Assembly (NCBI GenBank): GCA_036172225.1
Contig: CM069933.1
Location: 908,001-972,000, forward strand
Direction: 5' to 3'
DNA length: 64,000 nt
Source of the DNA: Cryptocoryne crispatula var. balansae
Taxonomy: Eukaryota > Streptophyta > Magnoliopsida > Alismatales > Araceae
The notes beneath the pieces were generated by a model. That model did not search any database, was not told the origin of the DNA, and worked only from the letters and a program-made list of their open reading frames with translations. The position numbers and the translations under genes are program-made. Shown here piece by piece: positions 49,160 through 60,779 of this stretch; within the stretch, counting starts at the first letter, position 1; the number at the start of each line of letters is the position of its first letter.

Positions 49160-50700
49160 GTTTTATTTATTTTTCGATGACAATCCAACAGGATGCAATT
49201 TAGTACCGATGAAAGAAGAAAGGTACAGAGTAGAAGAACGCACTTAGCCCCTCAAAGAAGACAGTACAAAGAGAAATGCCTGCCCAAGATGCTACAAACA
49301 TATTTTGAATAGAATTTATTCCACCTCTCATAACATCCAAGAACAAAAAGACATATTCACCACTCAGATTTCAGAACTAAACCAATCATAAAGAACCCAA
49401 TGACTATGTAAAAGCATTCTTGAAGTGATTCAAGTGTCTCGTATTGCAGGCTAACCAGATGGCCCATATCAAGTCAAAAAATCTGATCAGCCATGATATG
49501 CTAACAACCCTTGAAGTTGTTGCTGGGTTGTTATCGAGTCCCTGTCCTCCGAGGTAGAAAGCAAAAGAAACATGCTGCAGCCACTAAATGTCAGCAGCTC
49601 AGAGCTGCCATATAAATCAGGAGGCCAAGAAAAATTGAAGTTTTCCCAAACAAATTACTGATGCCAACACAGATGAAGCCAGGTTGTTGAAGGAAAACAT
49701 GGACCCAATGGAAGGAGTGCCCAGTACACTACCAAGACGATAGTAGATAGGGAAAACTCCAAACAGACCACAAACTACAAGCACATCCTCTTACATGCCA
49801 ACAAATGATCACCAAAGAAGACAGGATCTGGCACATGTCCTGAGTAGGCGAAAAACCAATCCTTGACAATAGCAGTGGCACAGAGAAGAATGAAGGATGG
49901 ATCATCGAAATGTTCCCCGAATATTCTCCGATTCGACGCCCTCCAGATGGACCCCACGAGCACAGAATGCATAAATTGGCTCCACAAAGAAGGTTGGCTG
50001 CTCCATGGACAGGCACTATTCCATTAGTGAATATGACAAGTGGTGGAAATGGATCCTACTATGGTAATTTCCAAATTCTGATCAAGATAGACCAGGCATA
50101 ATTAATGATACCGTAGCTCACGAAGAGGTGATCTATATCCTCAGCTTGAGACCCCACAAAATACACAATACACCGAGCCTCGGTTAAAGATATTATTGAG
50201 GTAGGCTTTAGAAGAAAGCCTCCCTCTCCAAGTCTGATCGTGAAAGGCAACATCGCAGGCCAAATTGATTTCCACCAGCACTTCTACACCTCCCCAATAA
50301 ATTCTAATGAAAGGATATTTCTTCAAGAAAGAGGAGCCCTCATTAGCAGTCCACTTGATCCCTATCATCCGGCAGTGGAACACAAGAGAAAGCTTACATG
50401 TAATCTACCAAAGCCATGAACTCGCTAACTTCTTCCTTGAGGTTTTTTCTGTTTGTCATCCATAGCCTCACCTTTCAACATAGAGGATACCTTGACATCC
50501 ATGTCTGACGAAATTTTGAACAAGGGAAATTGTTTCTCCAGCTTAAGATTTCTCACCCATCTGTCCTTTCAAAAGGAAGTCTTATTGTCATTACCCACAA
50601 CAAAAGTAGAGAATGTAGAAAATAGATCCCAATTCTGTAGTATACTTTTCCAAATCCCCAACAGTCTATTGCAACTTCTAAAATCGCTTACCTAACTTTC
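49160..50700 (-). pseudogene. LINE retrotransposon 3' fragment
   Basis: Minus-strand frames read RLSSKAYLNNIFNRGSVYCV then FCG, a linked IDHLFVSYGIINYAWSILIR segment, and QFMHSVLVGSIWRASNRRIF. This is the zinc-binding domain (C..C..DHLF..C pattern) after the reverse transcriptase of plant LINEs. Several stops and frame changes are present. The left part (49160-49730) probably includes the LINE 3' non-coding end. Confidence 0.6.
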
Positions 50701-51091
50701 ATTGATCATCACCCCATAATTGCACACAATACTACAACCGAGATAGTCATTCCCTCATTGATTACATAATTGACCGGATCAAATCAGGATCGGCCAATTC
50801 TCAAATTGGATTGGTTGGTCGCAATCTGATTTTGGCATGTAGAATCAATCCAAACTGGATTCCCAATAGAATCAGTCTAGAATCAGTCAATTTTGCAAAT
50901 TCCGCCAGGAGGACTTAAGTCCCTCAGATCTCCTAGATTGGGCTAGATTTTGATCAAATATCACCCTGTTAAGGGTGATATCGGCCGGATCACCCCGATT
51001 ACCCCCAACCCGTCCTGATTTTCTTTCGGTGGCTCCCCCTCTGGCAGCAATGGCGATTCTCCAATGATCCCACGATGTCAACGGCAATCCT
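50701..51091. other. Spacer left of hAT copy 2
   Basis: GATCGG/CCAATC-rich sequence, probably an old degenerate repeat. It abuts copy 2, whose outermost roughly 31 bp (as present in copy 1) are missing here. Confidence 0.4.
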
Positions 51092-54000
51092 CCTAGGCGA
51101 CAAGGCGGTGTTGGAAGCTCGCCTGGGCCGGCTGCCTTGTGGCACCTGAAAAAGGCGTACGCCTTGACCGCTTAAGCGGCCAAGGCGCCGCTTAGGCGAG
51201 CGCTCGGACGCCTGGTCCGGAGAGCCTGCCGGTTCAGCGTTTGAACCGGTGCCACCGGTTCACGCCAAACAGGCCAGCCGGCCTCTTTATTCAACCCGGG
51301 CCGCTCAGACCCGCTGCATTCGCCCGAAGACACCCGAAGACGCCTCCCGCGGACGCGACGCCACGGTTCCCAGCCCGACACCAGTGCACTTCGCCCCCGA
51401 CGGCTTCCTGCGGCCCTCCAAGCTCCAACAGACCGGCCTCACAGCTCCTTCCACCCCGCGGCTTCCTTCTACGTGGCATTTTCATCTCCAAGAGAAGCCC
51501 TAGCCGCTCAGCTCTCCGTACGGTCCTCCAACTCTCTCTAAAACCTAGTTTTTTATTTCTTTTGTTATTCTTATCATTTATTCTCGCTGATTTGTTGTCA
51601 TAGCATATTTTACGATGCCTTAAGTCTTCTTAAGTATTATCTATCTATGAATATGTAAAATATTTCATGTTTAAACATCTTCGGTGCGTCGTTAATTTCC
51701 GATTCTCTTGTTCTTGCTTCTTCGAGTATATTTATATATTCTAAATAGATCATTGACATCAAGTAATGTATGGAGATTGTTATATTATACGTAATAGAGT
51801 TGAAATCCTCTCAATCTCCGCCGGAGTCATTTATGCTACGGTTTGAGATCGAAAAATTCTGTTTTCTCTTATTTTCTATTTCTATTGTTGTCTAATTGTT
51901 TATGTCGATTTATATAATCTGGATGTGCTACATTGATATTTTTTTATGTCTTCAGCCGGTGAGTTTTTTCTTTGGTTGATTGATGGAATCTGGATCAGGA
52001 TCAGTCAACATGAATGTTGTTGAAAAAAAAGAAAGCGAAGTCGAACGATCCGGGTTGGAAGTATGATTTTTGGCCGGATGATAAGGACAAGAAAAGAGTT
52101 CAATGTGAACTTTGTGGCTTGGTGACAAATGGTGGAATCGAGAGACAAAAGGAACATTTGATTGGAGGATTCGGCGATGTTAAGAAATGTCCAAAAACTA
52201 CCAAGGAAATTCTTGATGAGATGTTAAGTTGGTTGAATAAAAGTAAGAAGAGAAAATTGTCATCTTCAAGAACAAATGACTTTCTTGCGTATTCGAAAGT
52301 GATGAAGATGCCCAAGAGGGTGACATACAACGTTCGAGAGAAAGGAAGTGGGAGTACTAAATCTACAAATTTAGTTTCACTTCCAGATAAAAGCAAGAAA
52401 AATAAGGGTCCTATGGATGTCTTTACAAGAATGTCGGCTGAGGATTTTGTTGATGCAATAAGAAGTGGCAAAAAATATCAAAGCACTTTGAATAGTCAAT
52501 TGAAGAAAGAAGAACAAGCATTGTTTGAAGAACATGCAGCCACTTGGTTCTATAAAGCCGGCATTTCATTCAATGCTACAAAGCTGAGAAGTTTCGAGGT
52601 CATGTGTGAATCTGCCGGTTGAGTTGGGCCGGGTTGTAGGCCTCCGAGTTATCATAGCTTGAGGGTGCCTTTGCTTAAGAAAGCGGTGGAGAGAATTGCT
52701 GCAATGCGTTTGGAGTATGAGCAATGTTGGAAAGTTTATGGTTGTACCATAATGTGTGATGGCTGGACTGATAGAAGACAACGAAAATTACTTAATTTCT
52801 TGGTCAATTGTCCAGAGGGGACCTACTTTCTAGAGTCCATAGATGTCTCTGACCGCAAAGAAGATGCCATACTTATTTATAAACTTTTGGACAAAGTTGT
52901 TGAGAAAATTGGTGAGCAATATGTGCTCCAAATTGTGACTGACAACGCATCATACAACGTTTCAGCTGCAAGATTGTTAATGGAAAAAAGAAAACATTTG
53001 TATTGGACACCTTGTGCAGCACATTGTCTTGATTTAATTTTGGAGGATATCGGAAAGATGAAAGATTATGCAGGTACAATTTCAAAAGCCAAGAAGGTAA
53101 CTAATTACATGTATAATCATTCACGTTTAATGGATTTCACGAGGAAGGAAACAAAAGGAAAAGAACTTGTAAGGTGCGGGGTAACACGGTTTGCTACATC
53201 TTTTCTCACGTTAGACAGATTAAATGATGATGTGGTAAAAAGAGGATTGAGGAGATTATTTTCTTCCGATGCTTGGCATAGAAGTGTGTGGGCAAAGACA
53301 AACATGGGAAAAAATGTGCAGTCCATTGTTTTTCAAATCAAATTTTGGCATGGAGTAGAAGAAATCTTGAGAGCATGTTAACCAATTTTACAAGTTTTAA
53401 GGATAGTGGATGGGGATGTAAAGCCAATGGACTATTTGTATGCTTTAACGATGGAATGTGCAAAGCAGAAAATTATTGAAAACTTTGCGGGAAAGGAAAC
53501 AAAATACACTCCTATCTTAAAAATTGTGGATCGACGATGGGAGGTACAAATGCAACGCCCTCTACATTTAACCGGCTATTTTCTGAATCCTAAGTTTTAC
53601 TTTGATGCTAAAGCAAGAGATCCAACTTCAACCGCCAAGATGGAAGGTGCTTTTTACACTTGTATGGAGAGAATTGTGGGAGATTCGATTTACAAGAAAA
53701 AATAGATGAACAACTTTCCTCTTATATGGAAGCAAAAGGCACATTTGGCATATCATTCGCTATCAAGTCACGTCGTAAAAAGCTTCCAAGTAAGGGCACA
53801 AGTATCATTATATTTTTTTGATTAACACTATTTGTACATCTTGTGGTTAATATCTCTTTGTCAATATAGTTGATTGGTGGATACAATATGGCGGACAAAC
53901 ACCTGAGTTGAGAGCTTTTGCATTGATGCTTCTAGGCCTTTGTTGTAGCTCGTCGGGTTGTGAGCGGAATTGGAGCACTTTTGAATTTGTAAGATTTCTA

Positions 54001-54433
54001 AAATTGTGATACATCATACATATAACTAGCATGATCTACATTAAATGATTTATATTTCAACTCATAATTTTATATTCATTTTTTTCAGCTTCATACTAAG
54101 AAGAGGAACCGCTTGGAACATAAGCGGTTGAATGATTTGGTATATGTGCAATACAACCGACATCTTCGTGATAGATTTATAGCACGAAAAAAATCCTGAA
54201 AAGTATGATCCTATTTGTTTTGAAGATCTAGATTGGAGAACTGAATGGATGACAAAGAGATGAAGATTTAGTGCATGAAGGGGAAGATCTCACATGGAGA
54301 GATGTGGATGATGCTATGGGAGCTTCAGAGGGTAGACCTCAAAGAATAATTGGACAATCAAGTGCATCACATTTTACGCCATCAAGGGATGAAAATAGTG
54401 ATGAAGAGCTTTCAGAGGATGATATAGATGATC

Positions 54434-54472
<39 letters not shown>

Positions 54473-55148
54473 GTGCATTATGGGAGAGTCAAGAGACACA
54501 TGAAGAAGAGGAAACTAATGCACATGATGTTGACATTTTAGAAAATGTTGTGTTCGGTTTTAAACTTTGAGTTGGTGATGTAACTTTTAAATATTCTTGT
54601 CTTTTAAGTTTTATCTTTCAACTTTCATGTTTTAAGTACTCTTTTGATGTTACTTATGTTTTTAGTAAATGGTGATGTTAGTTGTAATTTCTTTTGATGT
54701 ATTTTTAATGTTTTGAATTTGATTACTTCATATCTCAATATGTTAGTGCCTTATGTTGTGATAATGTGGAATGTTTAGTGTTTGTATTTTGCAAATATAT
54801 TGTGAACACTATTATGCAGGTTCTTAAAGAAAAAAGAAGTTCAAACAATGCTTACATTATTTGGTAAGTTCATTTGGTTTAAATTGTCTTGAGTTTATAT
54901 TTTTTTGTACATGTTATGTTCTTGATCTTATTCAAGTTTGGTTATGAATGTTTGTCAATTTGATTAGATTTGTAAGTTTCATTTCAATTTTTATATATGT
55001 CATGATAGTTTCAAAAAATGCCATATACACTCCACTCTCCTTCATACCTCGCCTTAACGCCCAGGCGACGCCTAGGCTTACGCCTAGTCGCCTAAGCTGT
55101 AAAATACTCTTCGGGCGCCTTGGACGCCTTGTCGCCTTGACAACTATG
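51092..55148 (+). mobile_element. hAT transposon copy 2, plus strand, about 4.06 kb
   Basis: Inverted near-duplicate of 43136-47203. Homology starts at CCTAGGCGACAAGGCGG (51092) and runs to CGCCTTGACAACTATG (55148). The last ~31 bp of the left terminus seen in copy 1 are replaced by unrelated sequence. The right flank is GGTGTGGC (55149-55156), the exact reverse complement of GCCACACC beside the right end of copy 1. Differences from copy 1 are scattered point changes and small indels, including a longer GAT run near 54434. Confidence 0.9.
52014..54570 (+). pseudogene. hAT transposase pseudogene, copy 2
   Basis: BED finger at the start (RVQCELCGLVTNGGIERQKE then HL). The core contains CTIMCDGW and QIVTDNASYN, carrying the two Asp of the hAT catalytic set, then LYWTPCAAHCLDLILEDIGK. 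The dimerisation region includes SSGCERNWSTFEF, with the expected Glu, and a D-rich tail. Stops at 52620-52622 and 53379-53381 are shared with copy 1. Private damage includes a two-base loss near 54190 (ARKKS then stop) and indels around 54240-54265. The 52620 stop is a TGA where CGA is expected, consistent with decay of a methylated CpG. Confidence 0.87.
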
Positions 55149-56600
55149 GGTGTGGCGGAGTATACGCCAACCTTCATCTTATACTTCTGCACCTGAAAAT
55201 TTTTTTAAAACAAAATTATTAGTTGTCTAATAATTAGTTACTCCAAAGTATTGAACAAACTTCAACTTACTTTTATCTCAGCCTCTATTCTGTCCTGCTG
55301 AGTTCGGTAGAGACGCTGAATAATAGCTAGTGTATCTCGCATCATCTCGTTGTCGTTCACCACCTATCATCCATGTTGGATGCGGGGGTTCAAAAACTAT
55401 CCTGCAAGAATTTAATAGTTAACATTATGAATAAGACAATTATTGAATAAACTTAAAGTAGGTAAGGGCAAATATTTTTTAAACATACTAACCTGCAGCA
55501 TGGACATCGTGGTGCAAAGTCTTGTCCCATCGGTCATCTATGATCTTCCACCACTTTTTGTAACCTCTGGGATTCTTCTTTTTTATTTTCAATTTTGCCC
55601 AGTCCATGGCATCGTACAACGTGTACATCTGGTTCCTGTTATCTGAGTCTACCAACCTCAAGATAACTATCAGTGTCTCAATGATTGCCAAGTAGTAGAC
55701 AATCCTTTCCCAAAATCTCTTGTCAGTGATATACTTCTCAGACCTGACAAGAATTTCTAATTGATTTTACTTGTTGTACAGGTGGTCCACCATATAATTA
55801 TAATATTCCTCGGACTGCGTGAACCTAACCAATGCATGCTTGTGCCGGTGTAAACTCTTCAATGCAATGAAATTCGTGGCGAAACGAGTCGGACTAGGCC
55901 TAATAAGATCATGTCCTCTTGTGTGTGATCTCATAATATGTAGTAGACGGGGATGCGAATAAATGATGACGTGATTGTCTGCGCCTGCCTGACAAAGGTG
56001 GATACACTCTCCTCCTTGCCTATATCTTCTAATACGAGATCAATAGAATGTGCCGCACAGGGCACCAGAACATGTGCTTTCTCTTCTCCATTAACTTTCT
56101 CCCAGTCGCCTTATATGAAAGTTCGTTGTCAGTGACAACTTGAACCACATTATCCTCCTCGATCTCCTCCACCACCGCATCCATCAAAGAAAAAATGAAC
56201 TCGACATTTTTAATCTTCCCAGAAGCGTCCACCAACTTCAAGAACGTGGTCCCCTCAGAACAATACACCAAGAAGTTTATCATACTCTTCTTGGTGATAC
56301 CTGTCCACCCGTCACACATAATGGTGCAACCCCTCTCATTCCACACGAATTTGAATCCATCTATCCACTCTCTCAACTCCTGCACCTCCTTATTTAGCTC
56401 AGCACCGTATATGCTTGCTGCCCCGGGCTTGCAGACCCGGTCCAACCTCACCCACGGCAACCATCGTCTGGAAGTAGGGGCTGGTGGCTGCATGTGCTGG
56501 GATGCCTACATCAAGTTAAAAAAAATTGGATCAAGCAAAAATTAAGCTTAAGTAAATAAAACACACATAAATGCCATTTTAAAAGTGATACCTGCATGCA
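55149..56600 (-). pseudogene. 5' half of the third (host) hAT element
   Basis: The minus strand from about 56510 reads PPAPTSRRWLPWVRLDRV, then LREWIDGFKFVWNERGCTIM, CDGWTGITKKSMINFLVYCS, VVQVVTDNELSYKATGRKLM and EKRKHMFWCPVRH, the DUF659/hAT core. Weaker pieces follow down to MQKYKMKVGVYSAT at 55192-55149, which ends exactly at the border of copy 2. An AG acceptor precedes GCATCCCAGCACATGCAG, so the gene had introns. The BED-finger region is missing or lies under the LTR start to the right. Many frameshifts. Confidence 0.72.
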
Positions 56601-57506
56601 AAAATCATTTCACAGTGTGGCGTACGGCTCTCTTTGCAGCCGTTTGTCGGACCAAAAAAATCTCTCAAAAAAGAGAGAGAAGAAAAAAGGGGGAAGAAGA
56701 AGAAACGGAACAGGAGGGAGAGCCGAAGGAGAAGCAAAAACCCCCTTATCACTGCCGGTAGAAGGGGCTAAGGCCCCCATTGTGGTCAAGGAAGGGAGAA
56801 ACTCCTCCCGCCATCACCGGACCAAGCCTCCGCCACCGCCGAGCTCGCGGTGAGAAGGCCCCGCGGTGGAGCTCCCGTCGTGAGGGAGCAAAAGAAGAGG
56901 GGGAGGATCCGTCGCCGCCGCCTCCACCAGCCGCGGCTGCCGCTGCCGCCATCGCCGGAGCTTGTCGCCGCCGCCTTCTCCGACCGTAGCTCCCGCAAGC
57001 CATTGTCGGAGGCAGAAGAAAGGAGGGAGAAAGAGAGGGGAGAACCCCTCATCGCCGCCGCCTTCACCAACCGACGCCGCCGCCACCGCCGCCGCCCCAC
57101 CATCGCCGCCGCCGTCGCCGCGTGAAGGCCGGCCGAGGGCAGTCGCCGCGAGCCCTCGCGGGCTCCTGCGTCTCCTGTCGGGGAGAGAGAAGGGTCGGGG
57201 AGAGAAGGGCAGCGGTTCGCGGTCAAACCGCGGTCAAAACCGCGGTGAAAAAAAAAAAAAAATGGACTGCTCGAGTGGGCGGTCGTGGGCCGCGCGTGCG
57301 CCCACGCGCGGGTGGCCGCAGCCTACCACCTGGGGGGTGAACTTACCCCCCCCAGTTTGACTTGGTCAAACAGTGCCAGAAAAATCAAAGAAAATGGGAA
57401 AAGGGGGGGGGATAACTTCACCCCACTCCGGTCACCCCCCCCCACTAACTCGAAAATGGGTTTAGTGGGGTCTTCCAAATGACCCTTTTGCCCCTCCAAA
57501 AACCTC

Positions 57507-57514
57507 TATAAATA
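57507..57514 (+). promoter_or_regulatory. TATA box of the LTR
   Basis: TATAAATA within CCTCTATAAATACCCCCC. It is followed by a purine/CT-rich leader, and the related solo LTR has a TATAAATA at the same relative place. Confidence 0.6.
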
Positions 57515-57601
57515 CCCCCCAAGTGCCATACGTACATGGGGTTGGAGAGTGTGAAGAAAAGAGAGAGTTGGGAAGAGAGAGAAGCTCTACATTCTCACCT
57601 C

Positions 57602-57697
57602 GGTTTTGCGCTACCTTTCCATAAAAAGGGGCTGGTTTTGCGCTACCTTTCCATAAAAAGGGGCTGGTTTTGCGCTACCTTTCCATAAAAAGGGGCC
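57602..57697 (+). repeat. Three tandem 32-bp units in the LTR
   Basis: Units beginning GGTTTTGCGCTACCTTTCCA start at 57602, 57634 and 57666. A fourth, diverged and separate copy starts near 57774. The solo LTR has a looser single equivalent (GCTACCTTTTTCTAAAGAAG read on the minus strand). Confidence 0.9.
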
Positions 57698-57844
57698 CAA
57701 AATAGTAAACTATTTTGGATAGAAAATAGCCAACCCAACTCCGGTCTAGCCGAAATGCTGCCGAAATTATGTGGTTTTGCGCTACCTTTCCATCAAAAGG
57801 GGCCCAAAGTAGCTTGCTATTTTGGATACAAATAGAAAACCCAA

Positions 57845-58690
57845 TTCGGTCAAACCGAAATGCCGGTCAAACCGAACGGGAATTCAAGGTGGAAACCCAA
57901 GTCGGTAAAACCGAAATGCCGGTCAAACCGAACGGGAATTCAAAGTGGAAACCCAAGTCGGTAAAACCGAAATGCCGGCCAAACCGAACGGGAATTCTAA
58001 ATCGAAAACCCAAATCGGTCAAACCGAAATGCCGGTCAAACCGAACGGGAAATCAAGGTGAAAACCCAAATCGGTCAAACCGAAATGCCGGTCAAACCGA
58101 ACGGGAAATCAAGGTGAAAACCCAAATCGGTCAAACCGAAATGCCGGTCAAACCGAACGGGAAATCAAGGTGAAAACCCAAATCGGTAAAGCCGAAATGC
58201 CGGTCAAACCGAACGGGAAATCAACATGAAAACCCAAATCGGTCAAATCGAAATGCCGGTCAAACCGAACGGGAATTCAAGATGAAAACCCAAATCGGTC
58301 GACCGAAATGGCGGTCAAACCGAACGGGAATTCAAACAGAAAACCCAAATCGGTCAAACCGAAATGCCGGTCAAACCGAACGGGAATTCAAATAGAAAAC
58401 CCAAGTCGGTCAAACCGAAATGCCGGTCAAACCGAACGGGAATTCAAACAGAAAACCCAAATCGGTCAAACCGAATTGCCGGTCAAACCGAACGGGAATT
58501 CAAGATGAAAACCCAAATCGGTCAAACCGAAATGCCGGTCAAACCGAACGGGAATTCAAGATGAAAACCCAAATCGGTCAAACCGAAATGCCGGTCAAAC
58601 CGAACGGGAATTCAAATCGAAAACCCAAATTGGTAAAACCGAAATGCCGGTCAAACCGAACGGGAAATCAAGGCCAAAACCCAGATCGGT
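57845..58690 (+). repeat. About 15 tandem 56-bp units in the LTR
   Basis: The unit core GCCGGTCAAACCGAACGGGA recurs every 56 bp from about 57860 to 58665, followed by AATTCAA or AATCAA and AAAACCCAAATCGGT. Most units contain two CGGTCAAACCG-like dyads. Fifty-six is not a multiple of three, so open frames through it are accidental. Confidence 0.92.
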
Positions 58691-59470
58691 AAAGCCGAAA
58701 TGTCGGCAAACCCGAACAAGCTCCAGAAATGCCGCATATCAAATGCAATCAAGCTATTCTTGGATACCTGAAGATAATCTGGTTCGGTAAGACCGAAATG
58801 CCGAAAAAGCCGAAACTCAGATCGGTAAAGCCGAAATATCGGCAAACCCGAACATGCTCCAGAAATGCCGCATATCAAATGCAATCAAGCCATTCTTGGA
58901 TATACGAAGACAATCTGGTTCGATAAGGCCGAAATGCCGAAAAGGCCGAAACTCAGATCGGTAAAGCCGAAATATCGGCAAACCCGAACATGCTCCAAGA
59001 AATGCCGCATATCAAATGCAATCAAGCCATTCTTGGATATATGAAGACAATCTGGTTCGGTAAGGCCGAAATGCCGAAAAGGCCGAAACCCATATCGGTA
59101 AAGCCAAAATGTCGGCAAACCCGAACATGCTCCAGAAATGCTGCATATCAAATGCAATCAAGCCATTCTTGGATATATGAAGACAATCTGGTTCGGTAAG
59201 GCCGAAATGCCGAAAAAACCGAAACCCAGATCGGTAAAGCCGAAATGTCGGCAAAACCGAAGAAGCTCCAGAAATGCCGCATATCAAATGCAATCAAGCC
59301 ATTCTTGGATATATGAAGACAATCTGGTTCGGTAAGGCCGAAATGCCGAAAAAACCGAAACCCAGATCGGTAAAGCCGAAATGTCGGCGAAACCGAAGAA
59401 GCTCCAGAAATGCTGCATATCAAATGCAATCAAGTCATTCTTGGACATACGAAGAAAATTTGGTTCGGTA
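58686..59470 (+). repeat. Five to six tandem ~136-bp units in the LTR
   Basis: GCTCCAGAAATGC recurs near 58719, 58856, 58991, 59129, 59265 and 59401, each time followed by GCATATCAAATGCAATCAAG and TCTGGTTCGGTAAG. Similar but single sequence exists in the solo LTR (TATATCAAATGCAAGCAAAT on the minus strand). Confidence 0.9.
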
Positions 59471-60232
59471 AAACCGAGATACCGCCAAAGCCGAAACCCA
59501 AATCGGTAAAGCCGAAGTGCTGGTCAAATCGAACAAACTTCGACATGTGTTGAGGAACAAAGGCTCGAATGCCCCCTCATTTATTGTACTTCCATGTACT
59601 CCAATCGACATGAAATAAATTCAAGTTCGATTGACCCGATGTGTCATCCAAAGATGACATCTAATCCCCATGGACTTTGAGAGATGGGTAAAAATTAAAC
59701 AAAATTGTCTAAGTCAACAAATGACCAAAGACATAAACAAAACAAATCAAATCAAATCTTAAATCAAGAAAAAAATCAATGAACCCAAACTTAAAAGTTT
59801 GAATTAAGTTCAACCAAATTCCATCTCATAAGGCCGTAGGGATATGTCTTCCAGCTTTTCTTTATGTGGATGAATGACTTCCGATCAATATGTTGCTGTG
59901 ACGGTCAATCAAGGGTATTCGAGTGTTTGCTCGATGTAATTAACACCGGAATATCGCAAGTCCGGTGGAGAGAGGTCAAAAATTTATTTTCAAAGAACTC
60001 AGATAACCTCACAAATTAAATTGTGGTTCAGATCATCTAAGTGGTGGGTGATACCCATATCGACACTTAGCAAATCTGTGGAACCATCGGTGTTCCTATA
60101 AAATAATACCACATCAAATTAGCTAATACTCCTATGAATACCACATATTTTCATAGTAGTCAATGCTAGCCTAAAGCAAAAAGAATTTTCTACCAAAGAA
60201 AAGATCGGAGGAAAATTCGAGGTTCCAACAAA

Positions 60233-60250
60233 TAGCACGCCCGGTGGGAC
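60233..60250 (+). other. Probable tRNA primer-binding site of the retrotransposon
   Basis: TAGCACGCCCGGTGGGAC lies two bases after the LTR end. Its position and form (GGCACGCCCGGTGGGAC type) fit the primer-binding site of Tat-like plant gypsy elements. The matching tRNA is not identified here. Confidence 0.5.
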
Positions 60251-60779
60251 CTCTCTCTCCCTTCATCTTTCCGTCACAGCAACTTAGTGAAGTCATAAAT
60301 CTGCCAAATTCTTATATAACTTTTCATCCCTTTAGTCTGTCTTTGTTCTTTCAGGAAGGAAGACTCAAAGCACCAAGCAATGGGAAAGGGAGACGAAGAT
60401 CTTCTCAGAAGACTACGTCATCAACTGCGACAGGGGGCACCTTGATGTACCCTTGACGTACAGGGCATTTCCCCTCAGTTATCCGGCGAGCGGACCATCT
60501 CGGGGTGGATCTTGCCACCCCAACAACTGAAAACTCAACGCTGAGTCCTTATGAAGCATTCATCACCTCCACTAAGGCAATGGAGCCCATGCTCCCCATC
60601 CTTACTAAGGTGGATGTGGCACCAACATCGGTGCCTGCGACTATCGACCAAGTGTCGGTTGTCCATGCACAATCAGAAAGGGCCCAACCAAACTTGAAGC
60701 CTGCAAGGCCAACCTTGCAACATGTTCACCCCATGAAAGAGGTTGATGAAGTCAAACCCGTTATCGGGTCATATGCCAG

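Larger units (their letters stand above)
56616..60230 (+). mobile_element. 5' LTR of a Ty3/gypsy retrotransposon (about 3.6 kb), with tandem repeats
   Basis: The right end GAGGTTCCAACA (60230) is followed by a primer-binding-like site and gag, and it matches the end of the solo LTR (GAGGTTTCAACA read on the minus strand). The long 3' section 59550-60230 is clearly alignable with 7636-8700 reversed. The left border is uncertain; TGTGGCGTACGG at 56616 is a candidate start, next to the host hAT. The order is a GC-rich section, TATA box (57507), 32-bp repeats, 56-bp repeats, 136-bp repeats, then a unique 3' section. The 3' LTR lies beyond the window. Confidence 0.7.

Noticed and set aside
51030..51045. 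CCCCCTCT near copy 2 as the partner of AGAGGGGA beside copy 1
   Set aside because: It needs a one-base gap and lies about 50 bp from the element border, so chance is a fair explanation.
56596..57360. GC-rich A/R/P-rich open frames on both strands
   Set aside because: Low-complexity GCC repeats in the upstream part of the LTR; no domain and no codon-level signal.
57845..58690. Regular 56-bp repeats resembling a CRISPR array
   Set aside because: The whole unit is repeated, with no unique spacers, and the setting is a plant LTR retrotransposon.
57769..58692. Open frames with repeated MPVKPNGNS-like peptides
   Set aside because: The unit length of 56 is not divisible by three, so each frame shifts per unit; the peptides are by-products of the repeat in the LTR.
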